Shown here: positions 21,583 to 34,602 of the stretch, piece after piece | How the letters are laid out: each line of letters begins with the position of its first letter | Position numbering within the stretch: the stretch's first letter is position 1 | Source of the DNA: Chrysomallon squamiferum | Lineage: Eukaryota; Mollusca; Gastropoda; Neomphalida; Peltospiridae | DNA: 40,000 nt | Assembly (NCBI GenBank): GCA_012295275.1 | Contig: CM022665.1 | Coordinates: 23,152,502 to 23,192,501 of the forward strand | Direction of reading: 5' to 3' | Program-made: the position numbers and the translations under genes | The notes under the pieces: generated by a model | What the model saw: the letters and a program-made list of their open reading frames with translations, nothing else | Told to the model about the DNA's origin: nothing | The model's database searches: none

Positions 21583-22530
21583 GAAGAAAGTATGGAACGC
21601 ACCACTGATAAGTGCACATCAACATATTCTCTTTTGTTTGTTTATAGACTACCAGGGTTTGTTTTTAATTGTTAGCAATCTTTCACTTGAATGGAGCTAA
21701 TAACCATTTATTATTTTCAAAAATAAAGTGTTATTCAATAAATGAAAACAACACTCACTCAGATGTGCATAAAGTATTCGAAGATTATCGCCTGCATAAA
21801 CACGGGCTTTGAAGTTTACAGAACAATCTGACACGAAAAATGTTAGTAAGTTATGCGCCTAGGGCGTTTCGGCTCGAAGGTAGTTTGGGACCCGGCTTTG
21901 TTTTATTTATATTGGGGATATTCAGCGCTGGACTTTGTCAGATTTTATCGAGTATATTTCAAAGCACTGATCTAAATGAAGTATAAAAATATTTTGAAAA
22001 TGTGTGGAATGATATTATTTTTCTGTGGAATTCAGTTGTCAATCTCTTTTCAGTAAGTCGTGATCTTTAACATTCATGCAGTTTTGAAGATATTAAGCAA
22101 CAATTACACCGAAATTAATATGTATAGCTTACAACAGTAGTGAGCCCACGTATCCATGTTGTAGTCCTGCACTGCCCGTTATCTAATATTTTTTCGAAAT
22201 ACAAAGGTTATATTCTTCTAAATAGACGTGTAGCAAGAATCTTTAATCAGCCATAAAATACATCCAGTTTGTTCTTCTTTTGTAATGTAAATTATACATA
22301 CCTTCATAATTTTTTTTTTTTTTTTTTTAAATTATGTTTATGTAATTTGCGCAGTCAGGTACACCTTTTGTCAGTAATCGGATATCTGAAATTTAAAGTA
22401 AGAAATTTCGTGAATTACTATAATTAACGAAAAAAAAACAATTAATAAAAAAACAATAAAAAAAAAAACAATAGCGAAATAATGAAACGTTCAAAAACAA
22501 ATAAATAAATATAAAGCAGATGAATTAAGA
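21583..22530. other. Unique sequence
   Basis: Mixed composition, GC-richer around 21790-21950. T19 at 22310-22328. An acceptor-like CTCTTTTCAG at 22042-22051 lacks a convincing downstream donor. No gene is recognised. Confidence 0.4.
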
Positions 22531-22569
22531 TAATAATAATAATAATAAATAAATAAATAAATAAATAAA
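22531..22569. repeat. (AAT)n(AAAT)n
   Basis: AAT triplets then AAAT tetranucleotides. Confidence 0.9.
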
Positions 22570-22597
22570 CTATTTACAGAACCTGCGTTTTCTGTAG

Positions 22598-22652
22598 ACT
22601 TAGATGTGTACAGATAATTTTATATTTTTTTCACTGTTATGGTTGCTCACAG
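22598..22652 (+). other. Candidate 55 nt exon
   Basis: A CCTGCGTTTTCTGTAG acceptor-like signal precedes it, and it ends GCTCACAG followed by GTATGC. One frame only is open: LRCVQIILYFFHCYGCSQ. There is no known domain, and codon phase does not match either reading of 1003-1052 for direct joining. Weak candidate. Confidence 0.15.
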
Positions 22653-23082
22653 GTATGCTTAGATTGTTAACTAGAATATTTGTTTACAGTGTGTGCATAC
22701 GAGTGATAGGTCATGATGCTTGTATATTCCAGAACATGAATAGTATTAGGATTTGTTTTAAGGGTACATATAAAGGGTATTTTTCTTGCAAATATTTTTC
22801 ACTTAATAAACTAGTCAATTTAAATTAACTTTTATTATTTTTGAAAGAAGCAAATTACGAAGAAACAAAGACGAATGAACTGTGAATGAATGAGAAAACT
22901 GCGCTAAGCCATTGTTATTTATTCATATATTTAGTACAGATGTACGTAACTCTCAGCTTATTAAACTGACAATAACAATGGTGTTGTTCAAATTATAAAT
23001 TGAGCTGTAATATAGTAAAAAAATAATATTTACACAGATACGATATTATAAATTTATCTTCTTTTATCACCAATATTTGTTT

Positions 23083-23117
<35 letters not shown>

Positions 23118-23831
23118 TATTATTATTATTATTATTATTTAGTTGTTTTTTTTTTTTTTATGTCATTAGTTTAGGCCTATAATTATGACTCATGCAACAC
23201 ATCATTACGTCTGTTTAACATTAATTTCACGCTATTAGTAGTCTTTTCGGTTTTTACATTTATAAAAATAAAAGATTGTGTTAAATTTATGTCCCGTTAA
23301 CTAATTAGCTAAAGTCACTGTAGAGTATCTTCTGGATTTTTTTTTTTTTTTTTTTTTTTTTTCTTTCTCTAAAGCTGCATATTACACGTTTTGACGAGAA
23401 AACTCCGAAGAATAATTTAATTTCAGAAATTAATACAAAGCCATTAGATCCCATTATTTTTCGTTAATAAGATGTGGTTTATGAGAAACTCTCGCATTCA
23501 GAGCAAATCGCCTTATGAGGTAATACTGCGAATATAACAAAATTACTATTCTGCGTATCATATTTATGTATTTAGACATTGTCGTCGAGTGTTATGTGCT
23601 GTCGGAATATCCTATCACGTTTAAACAAGCGTGAACGTTGAGGAGTATAATACTGCTAAAGTTATTTACAAATAAGGCATTAGGATTTCTTTTGTGTTAA
23701 GCATTATCTTATTTCTACAAGCGCGCGTTCACACAACGTTCATTACTCAAGCAGATACAATTATCTTCTCTTTTTTTTTCTTTTCTTTTTGTGTCTATCT
23801 TCTTTTTCTTCTGTGTCTATTTCGTTATCTG

Positions 23832-23835
<4 letters not shown>
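22653..23835. other. AT-rich and unique sequence with T tracts
   Basis: T28 at 23085-23112, ATT triplets at about 23119-23140, T26 at 23337-23362. Positions 23370-23760 are unique with no recognised gene. Confidence 0.5.

Positions 23836-23914
<79 letters not shown>
23836..23914. repeat. (CT)39 microsatellite
   Basis: Pure CT dinucleotides on the plus strand. Together with the GA array at 24220-24310 it forms an inverted pair. Confidence 0.97.
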
Positions 23915-23918
<4 letters not shown>

Positions 23919-24216
23919 AGTTTATAATAATAATAGAATTAAAAACCTCTTGATTTTAATTCCTATTCATGTTACCTGACTTGTATCGGATGAAAGTTTT
24001 ACTAAAGCAAGTCAGTTGCATTTTATTTCGTTATTACTATAATTATGTGACTGATACAAAATATTTTTGACAAGCGCTAATTCGAACAGAGAAAAGACAA
24101 TATTGACAGCAAGTGAAATTTTAACACAAATAGGCGTTTAGCGATACCATTAATGTGTTTAGCCTTAGAAAAGAGCAAGATGCAGACATGCAGACTGAGA
24201 TGTAGGACTAAAAGAC

Positions 24217-24219
<3 letters not shown>
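23915..24219. other. Spacer between complementary CT and GA arrays
   Basis: About 305 nt of unique AT-rich sequence; it would be the loop if a transcript folded. No gene is seen. Confidence 0.5.

Positions 24220-24310
<91 letters not shown>
24220..24310. repeat. (GA)45 microsatellite
   Basis: Pure GA dinucleotides, complementary to the CT array at 23836-23914. Confidence 0.97.
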
Positions 24311-24312
<2 letters not shown>

Positions 24313-25199
24313 ATAAAAAATAATGGAACAAAAGAAATACGATTAACTGATATATACAAATTAAAGAAACGTAATAATTTTCCGACTACGTTCCTATACA
24401 GTAAAAGGAATTTTATTTTTAACTGGCTTTGTCTTTTCTGTTAAAAGCGAATATCATTTGATTGTCGAGACGATTTCACGAGTAATTGTCTAAGCAAAAT
24501 AACCAGCTGCCGGACATACACTTGTCTGTTTGTGTGTCTACAACACAGCAGAGACATATTCCTGCAGGCACCAGTGTAAAATGTCATCAAAATAAAAGTG
24601 ATCAGTCTATAAAGTATGCCCTCAACAAGATTATCATGTCCGTAGACCGCAACCTTTCGCTCGCTGACAGCTAGCACTTAGTTAAGCTATTAGCGTAGCT
24701 ACCTGGAGGGAAACGAACATTTGGCGGGGAACGATCATAATACTTCGGTGGACGACCGCCACGATGCGTTTGATATGTATTATTTCTGACAGACATTTTC
24801 AACACTCGTTTACTAATTAAAGCATAAAATAAAGCAAAACATTTTATTTTTTATTAACATGTTTTCAATTTTATTCATCGCAAAATCAATTTTTTTTTTT
24901 TTTTTTTTCTTTTTTATTATTTGGTTCAGACGGATAATGCGAAAATGACTCCGAAAACGTTCTGCTGATTAACCAATAATGCATTTGCATCATGTTTTCT
25001 CGCTTTTTTTTTTAATAATTTTTTTTATTTTTTATTTTTTTTTTTTTTTTTTTTTTTTTAAATATTGCATTTACATCCATTAAAGATATTCCTAACAGTA
25101 AATTATGTGCTTCGTAAAGTCTTGCTCATACGTTTTAGAAAATTATTAATTTTATATTTTTAAGATGATATGTTTACATGTGATAAAATGTTCTTATTG
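24311..25199. other. Unique sequence with T tracts
   Basis: Positions 24440-24760 are GC-richer; overlapping short frames there (78 codons minus, 62 codons plus) are unrecognised. T19 at 24890-24908 and T25 at 25035-25059 lie in otherwise AT-rich sequence. Confidence 0.45.
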
Positions 25200-25369
<170 letters not shown>

Positions 25370-25504
25370 CTCTTTTTTTTTTTAACTCTTTTTGTTAATC
25401 TAAGAAAAAGCAATACCAAAGTTAGTATATATTTTGTAATGAAGAGAATTAAAGGGAAATGTTTTGAACTTATATCAAATTAAAGCCATTACGTTGCTTC
25501 ACAC

Positions 25505-25692
25505 ACACTGGCGGAACAACTTCAAATCTGCCAATTTCAGGATAAGGGCTCGATACCAAAAATAATTATGTGTGTGTGTGTGTGTTTGTACGTACTTTAT
25601 TTTCTTAAATAAATTAAATTTTATATCCAACAAACTTTTTAATTGCGTAACACTTAATCAAACAATTACATATATATACTGAATGTAATTTG
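25505..25692. repeat. Dispersed repeat, copy B
   Basis: Same orientation as copy A at 18179-18378 and similar over about 190 bp, with the TG tract expanded here. The segment TACGTA...TATCCAACAAA is about 85% identical by eye. No coding capacity and no clear terminal repeats. Confidence 0.75.
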
Positions 25693-26029
25693 TAAGACAG
25701 TAAAAGTTGATCAAATTCAAATTACATATAAAAGTGTTTTTATTTCATAGATGACGGTGGTGTTGATTATGATGATGATGACGACCATGGCAGTTATAGT
25801 AAGGGAAATTATAAATATATAAATGCGAATAGAAGTTTACAACAATAATAGACGTTGTGCACATAACAGAATCAGTAGAAAAGAGATTAAGATGTTGTTT
25901 GTTTTGTGTGTTTTTTTTCTCCATTTCCCATATTCCCCTTTCATTTAATAGCATTCGCTTGTATATCTAATTTATATTATTTTTGTGAGAATGAAACAAA
26001 TATCGGCTGAAAGCAACATCTGAGTCCTA
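25693..26029. other. AT-rich unique sequence
   Basis: A short GAT triplet run lies at 25767-25780. No gene is seen. Confidence 0.5.
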
Positions 26030-26900
26030 TTTGTGGAATTGATTACTAACTGAACGGTTAACTGGAAGTAGCCGAAATTTAGCGCGGCACGACTTGTCAG
26101 CTTCCATCACTCAATTACAGCCAGTTATCAGAAGCAAATAGATTCGTTTTCATCCTGCTATTTGTTTTATAGGCTAGGATTTGCGTGGATTTAACAAGGA
26201 GGCAAATTGATAAGTTGTGTTTGTTTTAAGACGGAAATACATTTGAGACAGGAGTCACAATATGAGTAATTGAATTTCCAAAGTCTGGAAATCCATCTCG
26301 AACTCTCAAATGATTGCTGAGCACATGAGCGAGTGCAAAGCTCCGCCCAAACAATTAGACTCGAAATCGGAGACCGCATTCCGATTTTTAGCCTAATCCC
26401 TTGCCAGACCACACTGCGGGTTCCGTGGCAGCCAGCTTCGTGTGTAAACACCGCTCACATCGGGGCTTCATTTGCCTTCCTTCTTGCTTATTACTTGTCA
26501 AAAATTTGTCAGAAATATTCTAGCTTCGGGTATCATTTTCTCGGTGGGGAGCGAAACAGAACTTGCCTATTCTCTCAAGAGAATCCCAGCCCATGTCAAT
26601 TTTCATTTGAGAGTGCATAGCTAGAGGGCAACTGTAATAGGAAAGTGAACTAAAGATTGGAGTGTCACTTGTCTTGGCTAAAAAAGAACGTAAAAGACGT
26701 GGTATCCGCTGTCGTATGTGATAGCACATCACAAAACACAAAGGCGCGTTGTTCCACGAAAAACCCCTGGGAAGTGATCCCCCATGACTTTGCCATATAG
26801 AAGAAAATAGGAGAGGAACGAAAAAAAGAAAAGAAAATACGCCACTCATTAATGTCAAATATTTTGATGATAGCTGAAAAGCATCATGTTATCGACAAAA
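26030..26900. other. Unique GC-richer region, candidate regulatory element
   Basis: The longest non-repetitive, GC-richer segment. Visible motifs: CAATTAG (26352-26358, homeodomain type), TAATCC (26394-26399, Otx/K50 type), ACCACA (26408-26413, Runx type), TGTAAACA (26443-26450, forkhead type). AAATCGG (26364-26370) and CCGATTT (26381-26387) form a 7 bp stem. ACTCTCAAATGA (26302-26313) and its exact complement (26603-26614) are 12 bp inverted repeats. Open frames of 112 codons (-) and 95 codons (+) overlap antisense and are unrecognised. Confidence 0.4.
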
Positions 26901-28088
26901 ACTCGCGTACTCTTTGACCTAATGTCATAAGTAATATGTTTGTTTCCAGAGCTGTTCAAATATATCTCTTGGAAAGATCTCTTCAGTTTTGCAACCCGAA
27001 TATAAAACATTATTGTAGTTTAGATGCACACTGTAAGGTTTCATATTTCGTTTTGAATGGTTCTCGTAATTATTTTAATATTTCTATACATCTACACACA
27101 AATATCATCAGCTTGGCAGCTACGGTGAAAGTCAAAATGGTGTTACTCAACTGTAGAACTCAGTTTGTAATTTAAGTTGTTTATACCTGAAAATGAATGC
27201 AGTTTATTGTTAGCAATAGCATATCGGAAACAGCCGTCTTTAGAAGAATTGTCACTACCAGTTCTAAATAGAAAAATAAATAAACAAAGTAAATAACCAC
27301 ATTTCAAAAATGAAGGAATGGAAATATTGTTTCATTCATATTAAACTGTTAAATATGATTTGCAAATTTCATTATTAGATATATCTAAAGAAATAAAAAT
27401 GTATATCGTATTTGCTGCATTTTGCTTCTTTTAAAGTCTGTTGTTATTTAATGGGAGAAAAACGAGTACCAATATTGTTTGCTTCAGTAAACATTATATG
27501 TTCGGTTTTGTATTGTGTCCGTAATACGATATTTAAACTGACGGAAGGAAAACATAACAACTTAATTGCTGGTTCAAAACAGACTATTAACCATAGAATT
27601 ACTCCATAATGTAGTCTTTCTACACCGAATGCCCGTTTCATTTTTAACATCAGAAATACGGTCTAATTTCAATAAATATATCCATTTATCTCAATTAGTT
27701 ATTTCTTACTAAGCTAACTTCTGATACCAAGGATATCATCAGCTTTTAGGTGTGTTAATATGTCCAATATAGCATCTGTTATAGATCATAAATATATATA
27801 CGAAGTCCGTTGTCTGTGCTAAAATGATAGGTCTCGCCTTCATATTTCTTCATTGCATATTATTTACTCTGGGCTGCGAGAAAATCTATTGAAAATGTTC
27901 AATACTTGTAAGCAGAGGTATGGAGTCGCCCATAATGACGTGAAATAATTAGAGTTGTCGGACAGAGATATTGGCGAGAGGAAGATATTTTTGTATCAAA
28001 CCTGTCATTAGTGTGTCGTGTAGTACTCGCACAGTCTCCACCAATCGAAACAATGTCCAAGTAAAGAAACATACAAAGAAACTGAAAT
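26901..28088. other. Unique AT-rich sequence
   Basis: No repeats of note and no recognised gene. Short frames at 26936-27175 (+) and 27412-27650 (both strands) have no domain. Confidence 0.45.
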
Positions 28089-28099
28089 TGTGTGTGTGT

Positions 28100-28176
<77 letters not shown>
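28089..28176. repeat. (TG)44 microsatellite
   Basis: TG dinucleotides with one extra G near 28100. The poly Cys-Val and His-Thr frames are its shadows. Confidence 0.97.
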
Positions 28177-28179
<3 letters not shown>

Positions 28180-28423
28180 CTTTATCCATTATGTTTGTTT
28201 CTCACTTTCTTTCTCTCCATTCACATCAATAAGTTTGTTTCTCCGTTTCTCGTTTACAATCTGTACTTGGAAACCAGGTTTGTTTGTTTCTGTTTGAATG
28301 TGTGTCTGTGCCATTCTCTCTCCTAGAACGTTATTTAAGTATTACGTTTGTATGCATGGATGGATAGAGTGACGTGTGTGTATGTGTGTGCATGTTAGTT
28401 TGTATGTACGTACGTATGTCCAT

Positions 28424-28493
28424 CTGCTACTGCTATTACTGTTGTTACTACTATTACTACTACTGCTACTACTACTTTTATTATTATTATTAT

Positions 28494-28538
<45 letters not shown>

Positions 28539-28580
28539 CGCTAATAATAATAATAAGAAGAAGAAGAACAACAAGAAGAT
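28424..28580. repeat. Compound ACT-ATT-ACT-AAT-AAG triplet array
   Basis: Mixed ACT/GCT triplets at 28424-28476, ATT at 28479-28494, pure ACT at 28494-28538, AAT at 28542-28555, AAG to 28579. One three-base register is kept almost throughout, with motif changes of one base at each junction. Confidence 0.95.
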
Positions 28581-28985
28581 GTAAACAACCTTCTCTTCTA
28601 ATTCTGTCAAATATATTATTTCGCCCTATGAAGAAAAGATATGTATTGTTTCTTCCATTTCATTTGCCTTTTTCTGTATTAAGACATTTTACATGTGCGG
28701 CTGGTATGGTAATCTAATTTGGGCAATTACTGGATTAAAATATGCTTTCCGCTAATTGGTGTCTGCTGTGAATTGTCACTTAACATTAAGTGTTTAATAT
28801 CATATCTTCCTCACAAAACTTAATTCTAAAGAAAACAACAAAAAATGTCATCTTAATACCAGATATTTTATTAACATTTTCAAATGAAAAGAAATTACAA
28901 AAAATACAAATATAAATGAATAATATATTTTTAAAATATGTTAATAAAAAAAGTAATATTTTATTTATTTAATTTTCATTTTCAG
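28581..28985. other. AT-rich unique sequence
   Basis: No gene is recognised. Confidence 0.5.
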
Positions 28986-29052
28986 TACACACACACAGAC
29001 GCACACACACACACAGAGAGATAAACAGATAGCTAGCTAGATACATAGATAC

Positions 29053-29131
<79 letters not shown>
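28986..29131. repeat. (CA)n, (TAGA)n and (GA)34
   Basis: Interrupted CA at 28986-29015, TAGA/TACA units at 29025-29062, pure GA at 29063-29131. Confidence 0.95.
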
Positions 29132-29134
<3 letters not shown>

Positions 29135-29993
29135 ATTTCATTTATGATTATCATCGTTGTATTTAACTGCAACTGATTGATAATTGTGATTATGACGTTG
29201 CTGTTGATATTATTCTTCATCATCTTCCCCCATCATTAACATCAAGTGAGCTTTAGATATAAATTTCTATCATTAATAATAATATTATTATAGATCCCCA
29301 ACTGAAAAAAATCAAAATCAAAATCAAATCAAATCAAATACTATAAATTAAAAAAATAATAATAATAAAAAAAAAAATATCGAAACTAAAGATACACTTC
29401 AAGCTAAGTTTCAGATAAATACCTAACTTATAACTTACTGCTCGGATAACAATGTCTCTTAAGAAATAAATATTCCAAAACAATGTGCTTAAGATATGAA
29501 ATAATCTACGCAATTAGTGTCAGTTTTTAAAATCATGGAGATTATAAAATTTCTACCTTTCCACATTCATGTTTTCTTATCAATGCAGTGACACCAGGGA
29601 GAGGGTTATCTACCTTAGTCATGATATGAAGATTATCCAGGCAATTTTGGACAATATTGAAGCATTCTTTTAGGGGCGATAACTTAAGCCGATATTTTGA
29701 CACTAAAGACAACACGTACTATGATGACGCAATTGGTCTATAATGCCACACCTGAAGGAGTGTCAATCTAAAGAAACCTGTACTCATGTCAGATAGATGT
29801 CGCTGTGTTATGGGTATTAATAATTATGTTGTATTGTAACAGTTTGCCCATGACTGAAGATAACAAGACACGCCTGTCTGATTGCGTATGTCACATAAAT
29901 GTATAAAATTCCTAACCTACGAAAAAAAAAAAAAAATTGATATTATTATTATCTTTTAATGTCCGGATATAATAAGAATGTGTATTGAAAGGT

Positions 29994-29994
<1 letters not shown>
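29132..29994. other. Unique sequence with a short ATCAA(A) array
   Basis: ATCAAA units change to ATCAA at 29311-29340. The rest is unique with no recognised gene. Confidence 0.5.
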
Positions 29995-30039
<45 letters not shown>

Positions 30040-30068
30040 TGTTGTTGTAGTTGTTTTTATTATTATTA

Positions 30069-30125
<57 letters not shown>
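29995..30125. repeat. Interrupted (ATT)n, 131 bp
   Basis: ATT triplets with a GTT/TTT interruption at about 30039-30058. Confidence 0.97.
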
Positions 30126-30797
30126 GTTCAGGTCTCATTAACCGGTTGTCTACATGTGAGTGCATGTATTTCTGTATGTCTGTCTACTGTAGATATGTGT
30201 GTATGTATCTACGTATGTTTGTATGCATGTATTTACATATGTATTGATTCATTTGCATATTCTTGCGAAATACATGTATATTAATTATGCACATACTTGT
30301 AAGCATTTGTGTACCTAGCTGTTCTCTGTTTATGTATCTATGCTGTTATGTGGATTTTTTCGATGAATGATCCCACATACAATAAATAATGAATTAACTG
30401 ATGCATTAGAGGCCATCATTCTTGCCACTATCAGTTGACAATACTGTAATGGTAGTCAGTGAGCCGTCTAAAGCACACAGTACATGAATAAATACATGTT
30501 AAATATACACTGGTATAATTATGGCCGTAGAGTCTCTTTGTGTTTAGCGAATTTCGAAACTTGCTATTAGTGTATGTAAACAGTTTCAGCTACTCACTAT
30601 GTTTTCATTAAACAGGTGAAAGAGCTTAAGTCAAAAATACAGGAAAATATAATCATATATGTATATATGTATACTGTATGTTCAAAATTTATATTTTAAA
30701 TTATTGTTATTACAAGACCTAATCTTTTTATTATTATATTTTTTTTTATACTCTCTGTCATCCTTTCAGTTCTGATCGATCAGATCTAATCAAACGA
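30126..30797. other. TATG-decayed sequence, then unique
   Basis: Positions 30160-30245 resemble decayed TATG/TG repeats. The remainder is unique. TCTGATCGATCAGA at 30771-30784 is a perfect 14 bp palindrome next to an acceptor-like CCTTTCAG; neither is unexpected by chance in 40 kb. Confidence 0.5.
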
Positions 30798-30950
30798 TTG
30801 TCTGTCTGTATGTCTGTCTATATGTATGTATATGTATGTATATGTATGTATGTATATGTGAATGTTTGTATGTTAATCCATGGCTATCATGAATCATAAT
30901 CATCATCATTACTATTGTTTTCGTCATCGTCGTCATCATCATCATCATCA

Positions 30951-30990
<40 letters not shown>

Positions 30991-31027
30991 CGTTATTATT
31001 ATTATTATTATTATTATTTTTTTTTTT
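30798..31027. repeat. TCTG/TATG units, then ATC and ATT triplets
   Basis: TCTG and TATG units at 30798-30872, ATC/GTC triplets at 30891-30951, ATT triplets at 30952-31016, then a T run. Confidence 0.95.
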
Positions 31028-32765
31028 AAAACGACCACAAAACAAATACTAAGAAAAAAAGAAAGAAAGAAAAATGCATAAACAGATACCCCACATAACA
31101 TCACTATTGACAAACTGACAAATCGAAGATAGATAACTCAAAAGGTCGATGTCAAGTTTGTATGCCGCCGGATATTAGCAACAACAGTTTGCTAAATATT
31201 TAAACAGATAAATATCTGTCGCAAACTGACACCCACGAAAAAAGGCGTAAGTTCAGTGAGATGCTAATTTAGATATTTCTTTCACAGTTGTGGAATTTTA
31301 GCCTGCATGTTCTTCTGCTTGTTACTTAGTATGCTAGTTATTTAATATAATTATTTATCCGTCGATTACTTCGTCCAGTTCGTGATTATTGTATTTACGC
31401 CGTTGATGTGAGCTGTCTGTCTATGATATAGTATGTATGAATATTAGTATTCAGGTCCCATGAAGTGGCTAAATAATGTTCTGTTACTTAGTGTGCAGTA
31501 TATAAATGTTATATCTTCTGATTTAATTTGTTTCACATTCCTTTATTACTTCATTCATTATTCGAACATCGAACGATATTAAATAAAGAGAGAAGACAAG
31601 ATTTTAAAAATGTTATATAAAAAAAAGAAGAAGAAGTAATTTAAATGTTCTTGTCATAGACTACTGTTGTCGTTGTTGTTGTTGTTTTGGTGGTGGTTCT
31701 AATGGTTGTAATGATTGTGGTGACAGTCACTGTAGTTGATTCTGATGTTTTAGTTGTTAGTGTTTTTCAGAACTGACTTTCTTTTTTGTTGTTTTTTAGT
31801 TTTCTCCCACCATCTCCTCCGAACATCCGAAATAAACGTACATATAAAAATTTCGCTTACTTATCACACCTTGTAACATGATGATGAGGATAACATTATT
31901 TCACCGTCATGACCCATTTACATTATGAGTACCGTGTGTATCTAATCGGCCCATACCAAGACGATACGATTATCCTATCTGTCTTTCAAAAGGCGATCTT
32001 TCACAGCTTTTAGCGATACTGCGAAATAGATGTAGATATTTCTCATCACATCTTTGAAAGCTATTCATATGCCATCGTAATATCAATATTTATATTTCTC
32101 CAATCGCTTCCCTAGTATTTACCATCTAAAATGAAAAGAAAACAAACATACAATGATACGTTCACGTGTTACAAATCCTTTTAAGACCAACAAATTAAGT
32201 GTTTGTGTTCCGCTCCTATTATTTGCATCACACCTAGGTAGAGACCTATTATACCCACGGGAGTCCTGCCTATTTAGTATACCAATCTAAATGTCTATTA
32301 TACAGTTTTTGTCGGCTGACACAAAACCCTTGTCAGCTAGTTTGTTTTGAGCGAAAGAGATTCCAGTATTTGCTTGCTTATAATCAGTCACGCGTAATCT
32401 ACGAGCTAAGACATATGTTTCAAAGACGACAGATTTGTCCTTAAAAGAAATTGGAAGTGTGTGTCGTGTAATCTTGTATTGTTAGAATGTCGCTGATACA
32501 GAGGGCTTGGGCTTCAGTTCCCATACACACAGGTCCAGTCAGGGATCTCATTAGAAAGAATCTAGAATGTAATTTTATAGAATATAACCTTTCACAAAAC
32601 ACCAGTAAAACGAATAGGTTTCGATAGATATTGAGTTATTAAGTAAGCACTGAACTGATAGCTGAAGAGGGCAAGTTAAAATATTTAGTGAAAGGTTGCA
32701 TGAAAAATGAAATATAATACTTTTAAAGTGTTTTAGAAAGAAGTTCTAAGTATTTATTTTTATTT
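31028..32765. other. Long unique region
   Basis: About 1.7 kb without large microsatellites except a decayed GTT/GGT tract at 31665-31700. No open frame with a recognisable product. A minus-strand acceptor-like tract near 32128 lacks a plausible exon. Confidence 0.45.
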
Positions 32766-32788
32766 AAAAAAAAAAAAAAAAAAAAAAA
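32766..32788. repeat. A23 homopolymer
   Basis: Twenty-three A residues, followed by further A-rich sequence to about 32843. Confidence 0.9.
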
Positions 32789-32843
32789 TTGAATAAAGGT
32801 AAAACAAATAAAAAAGAAACAAAACAACAAAAACAAATAAAAA

Positions 32844-33015
32844 ATGTCAAATTTTATTTGTCACTGTCAGTAAAAACAGTTTCAAACTGCCTTTAAACAA
32901 TGGCCAACCATTGTTCAAGGATGACTGAACTAGGATATGTCGATTTTTCCTTGATTAATCCACTAACCGGTCTAGCAATTTATTTAAAAAAAAATATCAT
33001 CCGATCTATCTATCT

Positions 33016-33020
<5 letters not shown>
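32844..33020. other. Short unique spacer
   Basis: No feature is seen; a 63-codon frame running into the TG tract is not supported. Confidence 0.4.
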
Positions 33021-33634
<614 letters not shown>

Positions 33635-33642
33635 ACAACATC

Positions 33643-33676
<34 letters not shown>

Positions 33677-33808
33677 TTAATAACAATAACAACAACAACA
33701 TTAATAACAATAATAATAATAACAGTAATAACAACAATAACAATAACTATCATAATAATAATAATAATAATAATAATAACAGTAATAACAACAATAACAA
33801 TAACTATC

Positions 33809-33871
<63 letters not shown>

Positions 33872-33888
33872 GTAATAATAATAATAAA
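33635..33888. repeat. (AAT)n array with a 57 bp higher-order duplication
   Basis: AAT triplets with AAC, ATT and AGT variants fill 254 bp. The variant-bearing segment starting CAGTAATAACAACAATAACA at 33723 recurs at 33780, a 57 bp direct duplication including the rare ACTATC variant. A third, more diverged version may lie at 33673-33700. Confidence 0.95.
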
Positions 33889-34157
33889 AGTTAACTTTTT
33901 CTCCAGTACTTTATAAATGCTGGGTAATTACAGTCATCACTGTTTTTTCATTATCACATGCATCAGCTTCAGAATAATGACATATTTATTTATTTTTTAA
34001 ATTTATTTATTTATTCATAACAAACAAAATTATTGTTTCTATTAGCTCTGACCCAGACACAGTCTTTCGAAATTCAAAAAGTAAATCTCCTTTTAGCTCT
34101 AACAATGTTTTTAAATAATATTATTTGATTTTTAAAAACTATTTATCAACCCTTTAA
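33889..34157. other. AT-rich spacer
   Basis: A short TTTA run lies at 33986-34016. No gene is seen. Confidence 0.5.
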
Positions 34158-34159
34158 AT

Positions 34160-34202
<43 letters not shown>

Positions 34203-34203
34203 T
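34158..34203. repeat. (TTTA)11
   Basis: Pure TTTA tetranucleotides. Confidence 0.95.
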
Positions 34204-34552
34204 ACCACTTTTTATGTGTTATAAATTTTGTTTTAATAGTTATTCATTCTTTTTTTTTTTTTGTTATAAAAAGTATCAATACTTCATTCTTCATAATAAA
34301 ACCATATATTGGTAAAGTATCTATATAATGTTCCAGTTTCATGTCTACATACACACATACACATGGCAATGAACTATCATTATTTTTCTTCTTTCTTTTT
34401 TTTTTTTTTTAAATTCACAAAACATTTTCTATATAATTATAAAATTTGTATTTTATTTTTTATTTATTATTATTACAAACAACAGTAATATTTCATTGTT
34501 CATATCAAAACCGTGTATTTATGTGTCTACATGTACAGGTACACATACATGC
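34204..34552. repeat. Degenerate tandem duplication, period about 210 bp
   Basis: The block CAATACTTCATTCTTCATAA followed by AAAACC at 34277-34310 matches AATATTTCATTGTTCATATC plus AAAACC at 34487-34518. Homology extends upstream (ATTATAAA then TTTTG/TTTGTA and T-rich) and downstream (TGTCTACAT, then ACACATACA). The second copy lacks about 16 bp present in the first. Unknown family. Confidence 0.6.
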
Positions 34553-34602
34553 ATGCTAGGAATCTGCTCGTGCGCGTTTATCCCACACTAATTATAAAAC
34601 AC

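Noticed and set aside
25544-25556. GGGCTCGATACC resembling a tRNA B box in the dispersed repeat
   Set aside because: No matching A box at the expected distance upstream was seen, so a tRNA or tRNA-derived SINE call is not supported.
26333-26858. Overlapping antisense frames of 95 and 112 codons
   Set aside because: At most one could be real; neither shows a domain. The GC-richer composition explains fewer stop codons.
28376-28717. 113-codon frame with a poly-Leu core and a varied C-terminal part
   Set aside because: The core is the triplet array and the tail has no known domain or splice context.
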